Shown here: piece after piece, positions 52,700 through 64,000 of the stretch
Layout of the letters: each line of letters opens with the position of its first letter
Numbering within the stretch: the stretch's first letter is position 1
Assembly (NCBI GenBank): GCA_964057225.1
Contig: CAXKVF010000073.1
Span: 310,001-374,000 of the forward strand
Direction: 5' to 3'
Source: Auanema rhodensis
Taxonomy: Eukaryota > Nematoda > Chromadorea > Rhabditida > Rhabditidae
DNA length: 64,000 nt
Translations under genes and position numbers: made by a program
The notes under the pieces: model-generated
Seen by the model: only the letters and a program-made list of their open reading frames with translations
The model's database searches: none
What the model was told of the DNA's origin: nothing

Positions 52700-55600
52700 T
52701 TTTTAGACTAATATGGACATGGGGAATCTGATTTTGAAAACCGCATCTCTTTATCTTTCACGTGAAGCGAGTTACATACCAAGTGCACATCACGTGTACA
52801 TTTAATAAGCATAAATTAAAGTTCACGTAAATTTCAAAGTCATGGTTACCATGAACCAATATCAATAAAAATTTGTTTTTATACTAATATGGAGATGGGG
52901 AATCTGATTTTGAAAACCGCATCTCTTTATCTTTCACGTGAAGCGAGTTACATACCAAGTGCACATCACGTGTACAATTAATTAGCATAAATTAAAGTTC
53001 ACGTAAATTTCAAAGTCATGGTTACCATGAACCAATATCAATAAAAATTTGTTTTTAGACTAATATGGACATGGGGAATCTAATTTTGAAAACCGCATCT
53101 CTTTATCTTTCACGTGAAGCGAGTTACATACCAAGTGCCCATCACGTGTACATTTAATTAGCATAAATTAAAGTTCACGTAAATTTCAAAGTCATGGTTA
53201 CCATGCACCAATATCAATAAAAATTTGTTTTTATACTAATATGGACATGGGGAATCTTATTTTGAAAACCGCATCTCTTTATCTTTCACGTGAAGCGAGT
53301 TACATACCAAGAGCACATCACGTGTACAATTAATTAGCATAAATTGAAGTTCACGTAAATTTCAAAGTCATGGTTACCATGAACCAATATCAATAAAAAT
53401 TTGTTTTTAGACTAATATGGAGATGGGGAATCTGATTTTGAAAACCGCATCTCTTTATCTTTCACGTGAAGCGAGTTACATACCAAGTGCACATCACGTG
53501 TACATTTAATTAGCATAAATCAAAGTTCACGTAAATTTCAAAGTCATGGTTACCATGAACCAATATCAATAAAAATTTGTTTTTAGACTAATATGGACAT
53601 GGGGAATCTAATTTTGAAAACCGCATCTCTTTATCTTTCACGTGAAGCGAGTTACATACCAAGTGCACATCACGTGTACATTTAATTAGCATAAATTAAA
53701 GTTCACGTAAATTTCAAAGTCATGGTTACCATGCACCAATATCAATAAAAATTTGTTTTTAGACTAATATGGACATGGGGAATCTAATTTTGAAAACCGC
53801 ATCTCTTTATCTTTCACGTGAAGCGAGTTACATACCAAGTGCACATCACGTGTACATTTAATTAGCATAAATTAAAGTTCACGTAAATTTCAAAGTCATG
53901 GTTACCATGAACCAATATCAATAAAAATTTGTTTTTAGACTAATATGGACATGGGGAATCTAATTTTGAAAACCGCATCTCTTTATCTTTCACGTGAAGC
54001 GAGTTACATACCAAGTGCACATCACGTGTACATTTAATTAGCATGAATTAAAGTTCACGTAAATTTCAAAGTCATGGTTACCATGAACCAATATCAATAA
54101 AAATTTGTTTTTAGACTAATATGGACATGGGGAATCTAATTTTGAAAACCGCATCTCTTTATCTTTCACGTGAAGCGAGTTACATACCAAGTGCACATCA
54201 CGTGTACATTTAATTAGCATAAATTAAAGTTCACGTAAATTTCAAAGTCATGGTTACCATGCACCAATATCAATAAAAATTTGTTTTTAGACTGATATGG
54301 ACATGGGGAATCTTATTTTGAAAACCGCATCTCTTTATCTTTCACGTGAAGCGAGTTACATACCAAGTGCACATCACGTGTACATTTAATAAGCATAAAT
54401 TAAAGTTCACGTAAATTTCAAAGTCATGGTTACCATGAACCAATATCAATAAAAATTTGTTTTTATACTAATATGGAGATGGGGAATCTGATTTTGAAAA
54501 CCGCATCTCTTTATCTTTCACGTGAAGCGAGTTACATACCAAGTGCACATCACGTGTACAATTAATTAGCATAAATTAAAGTTCACGTAAATTTCAAAGT
54601 CATGGTTACCATGAACCAATATCAATAAAAATTTGTTTTTAGACTAATATGGACATGGGGAATCTAATTTTGAAAACCGCATCTCTTTATCTTTCACGTG
54701 AAGCGAGTTACATACCAAGTGCCCATCACGTGTACATTTAATTAGCATAAATTAAAGTTCACGTAAATTTCAAAGTCATGGTTACCATGCACCAATATCA
54801 ATAAAAATTTGTTTTTATACTAATATGGACATGGGGAATCTTATTTTGAAAACCGCATCTCTTTATCTTTCACGTGAAGCGAGTTACATACCAAGAGCAC
54901 ATCACGTGTACAATTAATTAGCATAAATTGAAGTTCACGTAAATTTCAAAGTCATGGTTACCATGAACCAATATCAATAAAAATTTGTTTTTAGACTAAT
55001 ATGGAGATGGGGAATCTGATTTTGAAAACCGCATCTCTTTATCTTTCACGTGAAGCGAGTTACATACCAAGTGCACATCACGTGTACATTTAATTAGCAT
55101 AAATCAAAGTTCACGTAAATTTCAAAGTCATGGTTACCATGAACCAATATCAATCAAAATTTGTTTTTAGACTAATATGGACATGGGGAATCTAATTTTG
55201 AAAACCGCATCTCTTTATCTTTCACGTGAAGCGAGTTACATACCAAGTGCACATCACGTGTACATTTAATTAGCATAAATTAAAGTTCACGTAAATTTCA
55301 AAGTCATGGTTACCATGCACCAATATCAATAAAAATTTGTTTTTAGACTAATATGGACATGGGGAATCTAATTTTGAAAACCGCATCTCTTTATCTTTCA
55401 CGTGAAGCGAGTTACATACCAAGTGCACATCACGTGTACATTTAATTAGCATAAATTAAAGTTCACGTAAATTTCAAAGTCATGGTTACCATGAACCAAT
55501 ATCAATAAAAATTTGTTTTTAGACTAATATGGACATGGGGAATCTAATTTTGAAAACCGCATCTCTTTATCTTTCACGTGAAGCGAGTTACATACCAAGT

Positions 55601-56043
55601 GCACATCACGTGTACATTTAATTAGCATGAATTAAAGTTCACGTAAATTTCAAAGTCATGGTTACCATGAACCAATATCAATAAAAATTTGTTTTTAGAC
55701 TAATATGGACATGGGGAATCTAATTTTGAAAACCGCATCTCTTTATCTTTCACGTGAAGCGAGTTACATACCAAGTACACATCACGTGTACATTTAATTA
55801 GCATAAATTAAAGTTCACGTAAATTTCAAAGTCATGGTTACCATGCACCAATATCAATAAAAATTTGTTTTTAGACTAATATGGACATGGGGAATCTTAT
55901 TTTGAAAACCGCATCTCTTTATCTTTCACGTGAAGCGAGTTACATACCAAGTGCACATCACGTGTACATTTAATTAGCATAAATCAAAGTTCACGTAAAT
56001 TTCAAAGTCATGGTTACCATGAACCAATATCAATAAAAATTTG
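52700..56043. repeat. Block m1-m10 with an internal nine-monomer tandem duplication
   Basis: This segment contains m1-m9, then a hybrid unit, then m2-m10 again. Markers repeat at exactly 1,584 bp: GCCCATC at 53,137 and 54,721, CCAAGAGCAC at 53,307 and 54,891, G114 near 54,044 and 55,628. Two private changes (CAATCAAAAT near 55,153 and CCAAGTACAC at 55,771) are found only in the second copy, so the copies have diverged slightly since duplication. The flanking monomers correspond to those flanking 40,384-42,143. Confidence 0.88.
54284..54459. repeat. Hybrid m10/m1 monomer at an unequal crossover point
   Basis: The 5' part has T31 (GGGGAATCTTATTTTG), as in m10 at 41,968 and 55,868. The 3' part has A108 and T118 (TTTAATAAGCATAAATTAAA), as in m1 at 40,384 and 52,700. 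True m10 has TTTAATTAGCATAAATCAAA, and true m1 has G31. The exchange therefore lies between monomer positions 31 and 108, about 54,314 to 54,391. It carries one private change, ACTGATATGG at position 11. A 9-monomer duplication flanking a single hybrid unit is the textbook product of unequal crossing-over. Confidence 0.85.
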
Positions 56044-58683
56044 TTTTTAGACTAATATGGACATGGGGAATCTAATTTTGAAAACCGCATCTCTTTATCT
56101 CTCACGTGAAGCGAGTTACATACCAAGTGCACATCACGTGTACAATTAATTAGCATAAATTAAAGTTCACGTAAATTTCAAAGTCATGGTTACCATGAAC
56201 CAATATCAATAAAAATTTGTTTTTAGACTAATATGGACATGGGGAATCTAATTTTGAAAACCGCATCTCTTTATCTTTCACGTGAAGCGAGTTACATACC
56301 AAGTGCACATCACGTGTACATTTAATTAGCATAAATTAAAGTTCACGTAAATTTCAAAGTCATGGTTACCATGAACCAATATCAATAAAAATTTGTTTTT
56401 AGACTAATATGGACATGGGGAATCTAATTTTGAAAACCGCATCTCTTTATCTTTCACGTGAAGCGAGTTACATACCAAGTGCACATCACGTGTACAATTA
56501 ATTAGCATAAATTAAAGTTCACGTAAATTTCAAAGTCATGGTTACCATGAACCAATATCAATAAAAATTTGTTTTTAGACTAATATGGAGATGGGGAATC
56601 TGATTTTGAAAACCGCATCTCTTTATCTTTCACGTGAAGCGAGTTACATACCAAGTGCACATCACGTGTACATTTAATTAGCATAAATTAAAGTTCACGT
56701 AAATTTCAAAGTCATGGTTACCATGCACCAATATCAATAAAAATTTGTTTTTAGACTAATATGGACATGGGGAATCTAATTTTGAAAACCGCATCTCTTT
56801 ATCTTTCACGTGAAGCGAGTTACATACCAAGTGCACATCACGTGTACAATTAATTAGCATAAATTAAAGTTCACGTAAATTTCAAAGTCATGGTTACCAT
56901 GAACCAATATCAATAAAAATTTGTTTTTATACTAATATGGAGATGGGGAATCTGATTTTGAAAACCGCATCTCTTTATCTTTCACGTGAAGCGAGTTACA
57001 TACCAAGTGCACATCACGTGTACATTTAATTAGCATAAATTAAAGTTCACGTAAATTTCAAAGTCATGGTTACCATGAACCAATATCAATAAAAATTTGT
57101 TTTTAGACTAATATGGACATGGGGAATCTAATTTTGAAAACCGCATCTCTTTATCTTTCACGTGAAGCGAGTTACATACCAAGTGCACATCACGTGTACA
57201 ATTAATTAGCATAAATTAAAGTTCACGTAAATTTCAAAGTCATGGTTACCATGAACCAATATCAATAAAAATTTGTTTTTAGACTAATATGGAGATGGGG
57301 AATCTGATTTTGAAAACCGCATCTCTTTATCTTTCACGTGAAGCGAGTTACATACCAAGTGCACATCACGTGTACATTTAATTAGCATAAATTAAAGTTC
57401 ACGTAAATTTCAAAGTCATGGTTACCATGCACCAATATCAATAAAAATTTGTTTTTAGACTAATATGGACATGGGAAATCTAATTTTGAAAACCGCATCT
57501 CTTTATCTTTCACGTGAAGCGAGTTACATACCAAGTGCACATCACGTGTACAATTAATTAGCATAAATTAAAGTTCACGTAAATTTCAAAGTCATGGTTA
57601 CCATGAACCAATATCAATAAAAATTTGTTTTTAGACTAATATGGACATGGGGAATCTAATTTTGAAAACCGCATCTCTTTATCTTTCACGTGAAGCGAGT
57701 TACATACCAAGTGCACATCACGTGTACAATTAATTAGCATAAATTAAAGTTCACGTAAATTTCAAAGTCATGGTTACCATGAACCAATATCAATAAAAAT
57801 TTGTTTTTAGACTAATATGGAGATGGGGAATCTGATTTTGAAAACCGCATCTCTTTATCTTTCACGTGAAGCGAGTTACATACCAAGTGCACATCACGTG
57901 TACATTTAATTAGCATAAATTAAAGTTCACGTAAATTTCAAAGTCATGGTTACCATGCACCAATATCAATAAAAATTTGTTTTTAGACTAATATGGACAT
58001 GGGGAATCTAATTTTGAAAACCGCATCTCTTTATCTTTCACGTGAAGCGAGTTACATACCAAGTGCACATCACGTGTACAATTAATTAGCATAAATTAAA
58101 GTTCACGTAAATTTCAAAGTCATGGTTACCATGAACCAATATCAATAAAAATTTGTTTTTATACTAATATGGAGATGGGGAATCTGATTTTGAAAACCGC
58201 ATCTCTTTATCTTTCACGTGAAGCGAGTTACATACCAAGTGCACATCACGTGTACATTTAATTAGCATAAATCAAAGTTCACGTAAATTTCAAAGTCATG
58301 GTTACCATGAACCAATATCAATAAAAATTTGTTTTTAGACTAATATGGACATGGGGAATCTAATTTTGAAAACCGCATCTCTTTATCTTTCACGTGAAGC
58401 GAGTTACATACCAAGTGCACATCACGTGTACAATTAATTAGCATAAATTAAAGTTCACGTAAATTTCAAAGTCATGGTTACCATGAACCAATATCAATAA
58501 AAATTTGTTTTTAGACTAATATGGAGATGGGGAATCTGATTTTGAAAACCGCATCTCTTTATCTTTCACGTGAAGCGAGTTATATACCAAGTGCACATCA
58601 CGTGTACATTTAATTAGCATAAATCAAAGTTCACGTAAATTTCAAAGTCATGGTTACCATGAACCAATATCAATAAAAATTTG

Positions 58684-58858
58684 TTTTAGACTAATATGGA
58701 CATGGGGAATCTAATTTTGAAAACCGCATCTCTTTATCTTTCACGTGAAGCGAGTTACATACCAAGTGCACATCACGTGTACAATTAATTAGCATAAATT
58801 AAAGTTCACGTAAATTTCAAAGTCATAGTTACCATGAACCAATATCAATAAAAATTTG
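58684..58858. repeat. 175-bp four-T monomer, unpaired
   Basis: This is a four-T type A unit with the GTCATAGTT dyad change, followed by a type B monomer with A59A60 (CTTAAACGTG at 58,915). The same two-unit arrangement recurs at 60,971 and 61,202, about 13 monomers later, and matches 45,135/45,366 and 50,061/50,292. Confidence 0.93.
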
Positions 58859-60970
58859 TTTTTAGACTAATATGGAGATGGGGAATCTGATTTTGAAAAC
58901 CGCATCTCTTTATCTTAAACGTGAAGCGAGTTACATACCAAGTGCACATCACGTGTACATTTAATTAGCATAAATTAAAGTTCACGTAAATTTCAAAGTC
59001 ATGGTTACCATGCACCAATATCAATAAAAATTTGTTTTTAGACTAATATGGACATGGGGAATCTAATTTTGAAAACCGCATCTCTTTATCTTTCACGTGA
59101 AGCGAGTTACATACCAAGTGCACATCACGTGTACATTTAATTAGCATAAATTAAAGTTCACGTAAATTTCAAAGTCATGGTTACCATGAACCAATATCAA
59201 TGAAAATTTGTTTTTAGACTAATATGGACATGGGGAATCTAATTTTGAAAACCGCATCTCTTTATCTTTCACGTGAAGCGAGTTACATACCAAGTGCACA
59301 TCACGTGTACAATTAATTAGCATAAATTAAAGTTCACGTAAATTTCAAAGTCATGGTTACCATGAACCAATATCAATAAAAATTTGTTTTTAGACTAATA
59401 TGGACATGGGGAATCTAATTTTGAAAACCGCATCTCTTTATCTTTCACGTGAAGCGAGTTACATACCAAGTGCACATCACGTGTACATTTAATTAGCATA
59501 AATTAAAGTTCACGTAAATTTCAAAGTCATGGTTACCATGAACCAATATCAATAAAAATTTGTTTTTAGACTAATATGGACATGGGGAATCTAATTTTGA
59601 AAACCGCATCTCTTTATCTTTCACGTGAAGCGAGTTACATACCAAGTGCACATCACGTGTACAATTAATTAGCATAAATTAAAGTTCACGTAAATTTCAA
59701 AGTCATGGTTACCATGAACCAATATCAATAAAAATTTGTTTTTAGACTAATATGGAGATGGGGAATCTGATTTTGAAAACCGCATCTCTTTATCTTTCAC
59801 GTGAAGCAAGTTACATACCAAGTGCACATCACGTGTACATTTAATTAGCATAAATCAAAGTTCACGTAAATTTCAAAGTTATGGTTACCATGAACCAATA
59901 TCAATAAAAATTTGTTCTTAGACTAATATGGACATAAGGAATCTAATTTTGAAAACCGCATCTCTTTATCTTTCACGTGAAGCGAGTTACATACCAAGTG
60001 CACATCACGTGTACAATTAATTAGCATAAATTAAAGTTCACGTAAATTTCAAAGTCATGGTTACCATGAACCAATATCAATAAAAATTTGTTTTTATACT
60101 AATATGGAGATGGGGAATCTGATTTTGAAAACCGCATCTCTTTATCTTTCACGTGAAGCGAGTTACATACCAAGTGCACATCACGTGTACATTTAATTAG
60201 CATAAATTAAAGTTCACGTAAATTTCAAAGTCATGGTTACCATGAACCAATATCAATAAAAATTTGTTTTTAGACTAATATGGACATGGGGAATCTAATT
60301 TTGAAAACCGCATCTCTTTATCTTTCACGTGAAGCGAGTTACATACCAAGTGCACATCACGTGTACAATTAATTAGCATAAATTAAAGTTCACGTAAATT
60401 TCAAAGTCATGGTTACCATGAACCAATATCAATAAAAATTTGTTTTTATACTAATATGGAGATGGGGAATCTGATTTTGAAAACCGCATCTCTTTATCTT
60501 TCACGTGAAGCGAGTTACATACCAAGTGCACATCACGTGTACATTTAATTAGCATAAATCAAAGTTCACGTAAATTTCAAAGTCATGGTTACCATGAACC
60601 AATATCAATAAAAATTTGTTTTTAGACTAATATGGACATGGGGAATCTAATTTTGAAAACCGCATCTCTTTATCTTTCACGTGAAGCGAGTTACATACCA
60701 AGTGCACATCACGTGTACAATTAATTAGCATAAATTAAAGTTCACGTAAATTTCAAAGTCATGGTTACCATGAACCAATATCAATAAAAATTTGTTTTTA
60801 GACTAATATGGAGATGGGGAATCTGATTTTGAAAACCGCATCTCTTTATCTTTCACGTGAAGCGAGTTACATACCAAGTGCACATCACGTGTACATTTAA
60901 TTAGCATAAATCAAAGTTCACGTAAATTTCAAAGTCATGGTTACCATGAACCAATATCAATAAAAATTTG

Positions 60971-61145
60971 TTTTAGACTAATATGGACATGGGGAATCTA
61001 ATTTTGAAAACCGCATCTCTTTATCTTTCACGTGAAGCGAGTTACATACCAAGTGCACATCACGTGTACAATTAATTAGCATAAATTAAAGTTCACGTAA
61101 ATTTCAAAGTCATAGTTACCATGAACCAATATCAATAAAAATTTG
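60971..61145. repeat. 175-bp four-T monomer, second of the 58-61 kb pair
   Basis: This type A unit with four T and GTCATAGTT is followed by an A59A60 type B monomer, as at 58,684. Downstream markers CAATGAAAATTTG (59,202 and 61,313), CAAAGTTATGG (59,880 and 61,991) and CATAAGG (59,933 and 62,044) are 2,111 bp apart, which is 12 monomers less one base. The upstream A59A60 pair is 2,287 bp apart (13 monomers less one base). One monomer was therefore gained or lost between these markers in one of the copies. Confidence 0.92.
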
Positions 61146-64000
61146 TTTTTAGACTAATATGGAGATGGGGAATCTGATTTTGAAAACCGCATCTCTTTAT
61201 CTTAAACGTGAAGCGAGTTACATACCAAGTGCACATCACGTGTACATTTAATTAGCATAAATTAAAGTTCACGTAAATTTCAAAGTCATGGTTACCATGA
61301 ACCAATATCAATGAAAATTTGTTTTTAGACTAATATGGACATGGGGAATCTAATTTTGAAAACCGCATCTCTTTATCTTTCACGTGAAGCGAGTTACATA
61401 CCAAGTGCACATCACGTGTACAATTAATTAGCATAAATTAAAGTTCACGTAAATTTCAAAGTCATGGTTACCATGAACCAATATCAATAAAAATTTGTTT
61501 TTAGACTAATATGGACATGGGGAATCTAATTTTGAAAACCGCATCTCTTTATCTTTCACGTGAAGCGAGTTACATACCAAGTGCACATCACGTGTACATT
61601 TAATTAGCATAAATTAAAGTTCACGTAAATTTCAAAGTCATGGTTACCATGAACCAATATCAATAAAAATTTGTTTTTAGACTAATATGGACATGGGGAA
61701 TCTAATTTTGAAAACCGCATCTCTTTATCTTTCACGTGAAGCGAGTTACATACCAAGTGCACATCACGTGTACAATTAATTAGCATAAATTAAAGTTCAC
61801 GTAAATTTCAAAGTCATGGTTACCATGAACCAATATCAATAAAAATTTGTTTTTAGACTAATATGGAGATGGGGAATCTGATTTTGAAAACCGCATCTCT
61901 TTATCTTTCACGTGAAGCGAGTTACATACCAAGTGCACATCACGTGTACATTTAATTAGCATAAATCAAAGTTCACGTAAATTTCAAAGTTATGGTTACC
62001 ATGAACCAATATCAATAAAAATTTGTTTTTAGACTAATATGGACATAAGGAATCTAATTTTGAAAACCGCATCTCTTTATCTTTCACGTGAAGCGAGTTA
62101 CATACCAAGTGCACATCACGTGTACAATTAATTAGCATAAATTAAAGTTCACGTAAATTTCAAAGTCATGGTTACCATGAACCAATATCAATAAAAATTT
62201 GTTTTTATACTAATATGGAGATGGGGAATCTGATTTTGAAAACCGCATCTCTTTATCTTTCACGTGAAGCGAGTTACATACCAAGTGCACATCACGTGTA
62301 CATTTAATTAGCATAAATTAAAGTTCACGTAAATTTCAAAGTCATGGTTACCATGAACCAATATCAATAAAAATTTGTTTTTAGACTAATATGGACATGG
62401 GGAATCTAATTTTGAAAACCGCATCTCTTTATCTTTCACGTGAAGCGAGTTACATACCAAGTGCACATCACGTGTACAATTAATTAGCATAAATTAAAGT
62501 TCACGTAAATTTCAAAGTCATGGTTACCATGAACCAATATCAATAAAAATTTGTTTTTAGACTAATATGGAGATGGGGAATCTGATTTTGAAAACCGCAT
62601 CTCTTTATCTTTCACGTGAAGCGAGTTACATACCAAGTGCACATCACGTGTACATTTAATTAGCATAAATTAAAGTTCACGTAAATTTCAAAGTCATGGT
62701 TACCATGCACCAATATCAATAAAAATTTGTTTTTAGACTAATATGGACATGGGAAATCTAATTTTGAAAACCGCATCTCTTTATCTTTCACGTGAAGCGA
62801 GTTACATACCAAGTGCACATCACGTGTACAATTAATTAGCATAAATTAAAGTTCACGTAAATTTCAAAGTCATGGTTACCATGAACCAATATCAATAAAA
62901 ATTTGTTTTTATACTAATATGGAGATGGGGAATCTGATTTTGAAAACCGCATCTCTTTATCTTTCACGTGAAGCGAGTTACATACCAAGTGCACATCACG
63001 TGTACATTTAATTAGCATAAATTAAAGTTCACGTAAATTTCAAAGTCATGGTTACCATGAACCAATATCAATAAAAATTTGTTTTTAGACTAATATGGAC
63101 ATGGGGAATCTAATTTTGAAAACCGCATCTCTTTATCTTTCACGTGAAGCGAGTTACATACCAAGTGCACATCACGTGTACAATTAATTAGCATAAATTA
63201 AAGTTCACGTAAATTTCAAAGTCATGGTTACCATGAACCAATATCAATAAAAATTTGTTTTTAGACTAATATGGAGATGGGGAATCTGATTTTGAAAACC
63301 GCATCTCTTTATCTTTCACGTGAAGCGAGTTACATACCAAGTGCACATCACGTGTACATTTAATTAGCATAAATTAAAGTTCACGTAAATTTCAAAGTCA
63401 TGGTTACCATGAACCAATATCAATAAAAATTTGTTTTTAGACTAATATGGACATGGGGAATCTAATTTTGAAAACCGCATCTCTTTATCTTTCACGTGAA
63501 GCGAGTTACATACCAAGTGCACATCACGTGTACAATTAATTAGCATAAATTAAAGTTCACGTAAATTTCAAAGTCATGGTTACCATGAACCAATATCAAT
63601 AAAAATTTGTTTTTAGACTAATATGGAGATGGGGAATCTGATTTTGAAAACCGCATCTCTTTATCTTTCACGTGAAGCGAGTTACATACCAAGTGCACAT
63701 CACGTGTACATTTAATTAGCATAAATCAAAGTTCACGTAAATTTCAAAGTCATGGTTACCATGAACCAATATCAATAAAAATTTGTTTTTAGACTAATAT
63801 GGACATGGGGAATCTAATTTTGAAAACCGCATCTCTTTATCTTTCACGTGAAGCGAGTTACATACCAAGTGCACATCACGTGTACAATTAATTAGCATAA
63901 ATTAAAGTTCACGTAAATTTCAAAGTCATGGTTACCATGAACCAATATCAATAAAAATTTGTTTTTATACTAATATGGAGATGGGGAATCTGATTTTGAA

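Larger units (their letters stand above)
1..64000. repeat. Satellite DNA array, 176-bp monomer, about 364 head-to-tail copies
   Basis: The TTTTTAGACT box recurs at 1, 177, 353, 529 and so on to 63,962, always in the same orientation. With 94+9 deleted bases restored, the last box is exactly 364 x 176 bp from the first, so no hidden insertion is needed. Monomers differ from each other at only a few positions. The first monomer has 56 G+C in 176 (about 32%). There is no interruption by a transposon or gene and neither flank is in view, so the full array is longer than this window. Arrays of this form and monomer size are common at centromeres and in heterochromatin of plants and animals. The centromeric assignment is an inference, and I do not recognise the family. 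The window reads as long-read eukaryotic assembly. Confidence 0.99.
38625..64000. repeat. Domain III: 144 monomers plus a 39-bp partial, related to domain I
   Basis: After the last G69 monomer the array returns to the variants of domain I: C155, A59A60, A108, G114 and A85+G119. T7 (TTTTTATACT) is very common here on type B monomers. A25 (CATGGGAAATC) and a four-T box (TTGTTTTAGAC) add local markers. Seven of the nine 1-bp deletions of the window lie here. Large duplications include 39.9-42.6 kb copied at 52.2-56.3 kb and 42.85-45.5 kb copied at about 47.8-50.4 kb. The array runs off the right edge inside a T7 type B monomer that starts at 63,962. Confidence 0.83.

Noticed and set aside
1-64000. 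CRISPR array (regular repeats)
   Set aside because: Repeats are 176 bp and contiguous, with no unique spacers; variation is point changes shared between copies.
1-64000. CENP-B box in the monomer
   Set aside because: No TTCG followed by the CGGG end of the CENP-B box is present on either strand of the consensus; the TTCACG cores do not fit.
1-64000. One fixed higher-order repeat across the whole window
   Set aside because: Marker spacings of 6, 9, 10, 12, 13, 14, 17 and 28 monomers are found in different places; no single period holds from end to end.
1-64000. Bacterial-type promoters, terminators or ribosome binding sites
   Set aside because: A/T-rich stretches and the GGGGAATC motif recur in every monomer with no gene after them; the sequence is a eukaryotic satellite.

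Overview
The window is one uninterrupted block of eukaryotic satellite DNA. A monomer of 176 bp is repeated head to tail from base 1 to base 64,000, always in the same orientation. Phase bookkeeping closes exactly: nine 1-bp deletions and one 94-bp deletion add up to 103 missing bases, and with these restored the monomer starting at 63,962 is exactly 364 monomer lengths from base 1. There are therefore 363 full-size monomers (nine of them 175 bp), one 82-bp truncated monomer and a 39-bp partial at the right edge. I see no protein gene, RNA gene, transposon, telomere repeat, CRISPR array or unique flanking sequence. The monomer is about 32% G+C, close to nucleosome-repeat length. Such arrays are typical of centromeric, pericentromeric or subtelomeric heterochromatin in plants and animals. 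I do not recognise the family, so species and chromosomal position stay open.

Monomer positions below count from the first T of the TTTTTAGACT box (base 1 of the window). Two main haplotypes recur: type A (C19, A31) and type B (G19, G31), often alternating as a 352-bp dimer. Further shared variants act as lineage markers: T7, A24, A25, T31, T42, A59A60, G69, T102, A108, G114, C118, A151 and C155.

Layout: domain I (1-12,672, 72 monomers) and domain III (38,625-64,000, 144 monomers plus the edge fragment) share rare markers (A59A60, A108, G114, and the A85+G119 pair) and one whole ordered block of monomers. Domain II between them (12,673-38,624, 148 units) carries T42 and G69, which I see nowhere else, and lacks those rare markers. 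This resembles a newer expansion that split or grew inside an older array. Within the domains, blocks of 6, 9, 12, 13, 15 and 17 monomers are duplicated, often in tandem. At one duplication (52,700-56,043) the hybrid monomer expected from unequal crossing-over can be seen directly.

Each monomer carries three same-orientation TCACGT cores 32 and 33 bp apart, two of them inside CACGTG hexamers, plus a 15-bp odd palindrome. CpG is not depleted. These are the best candidates for protein-binding or structural function; no function can be proven from the sequence alone.
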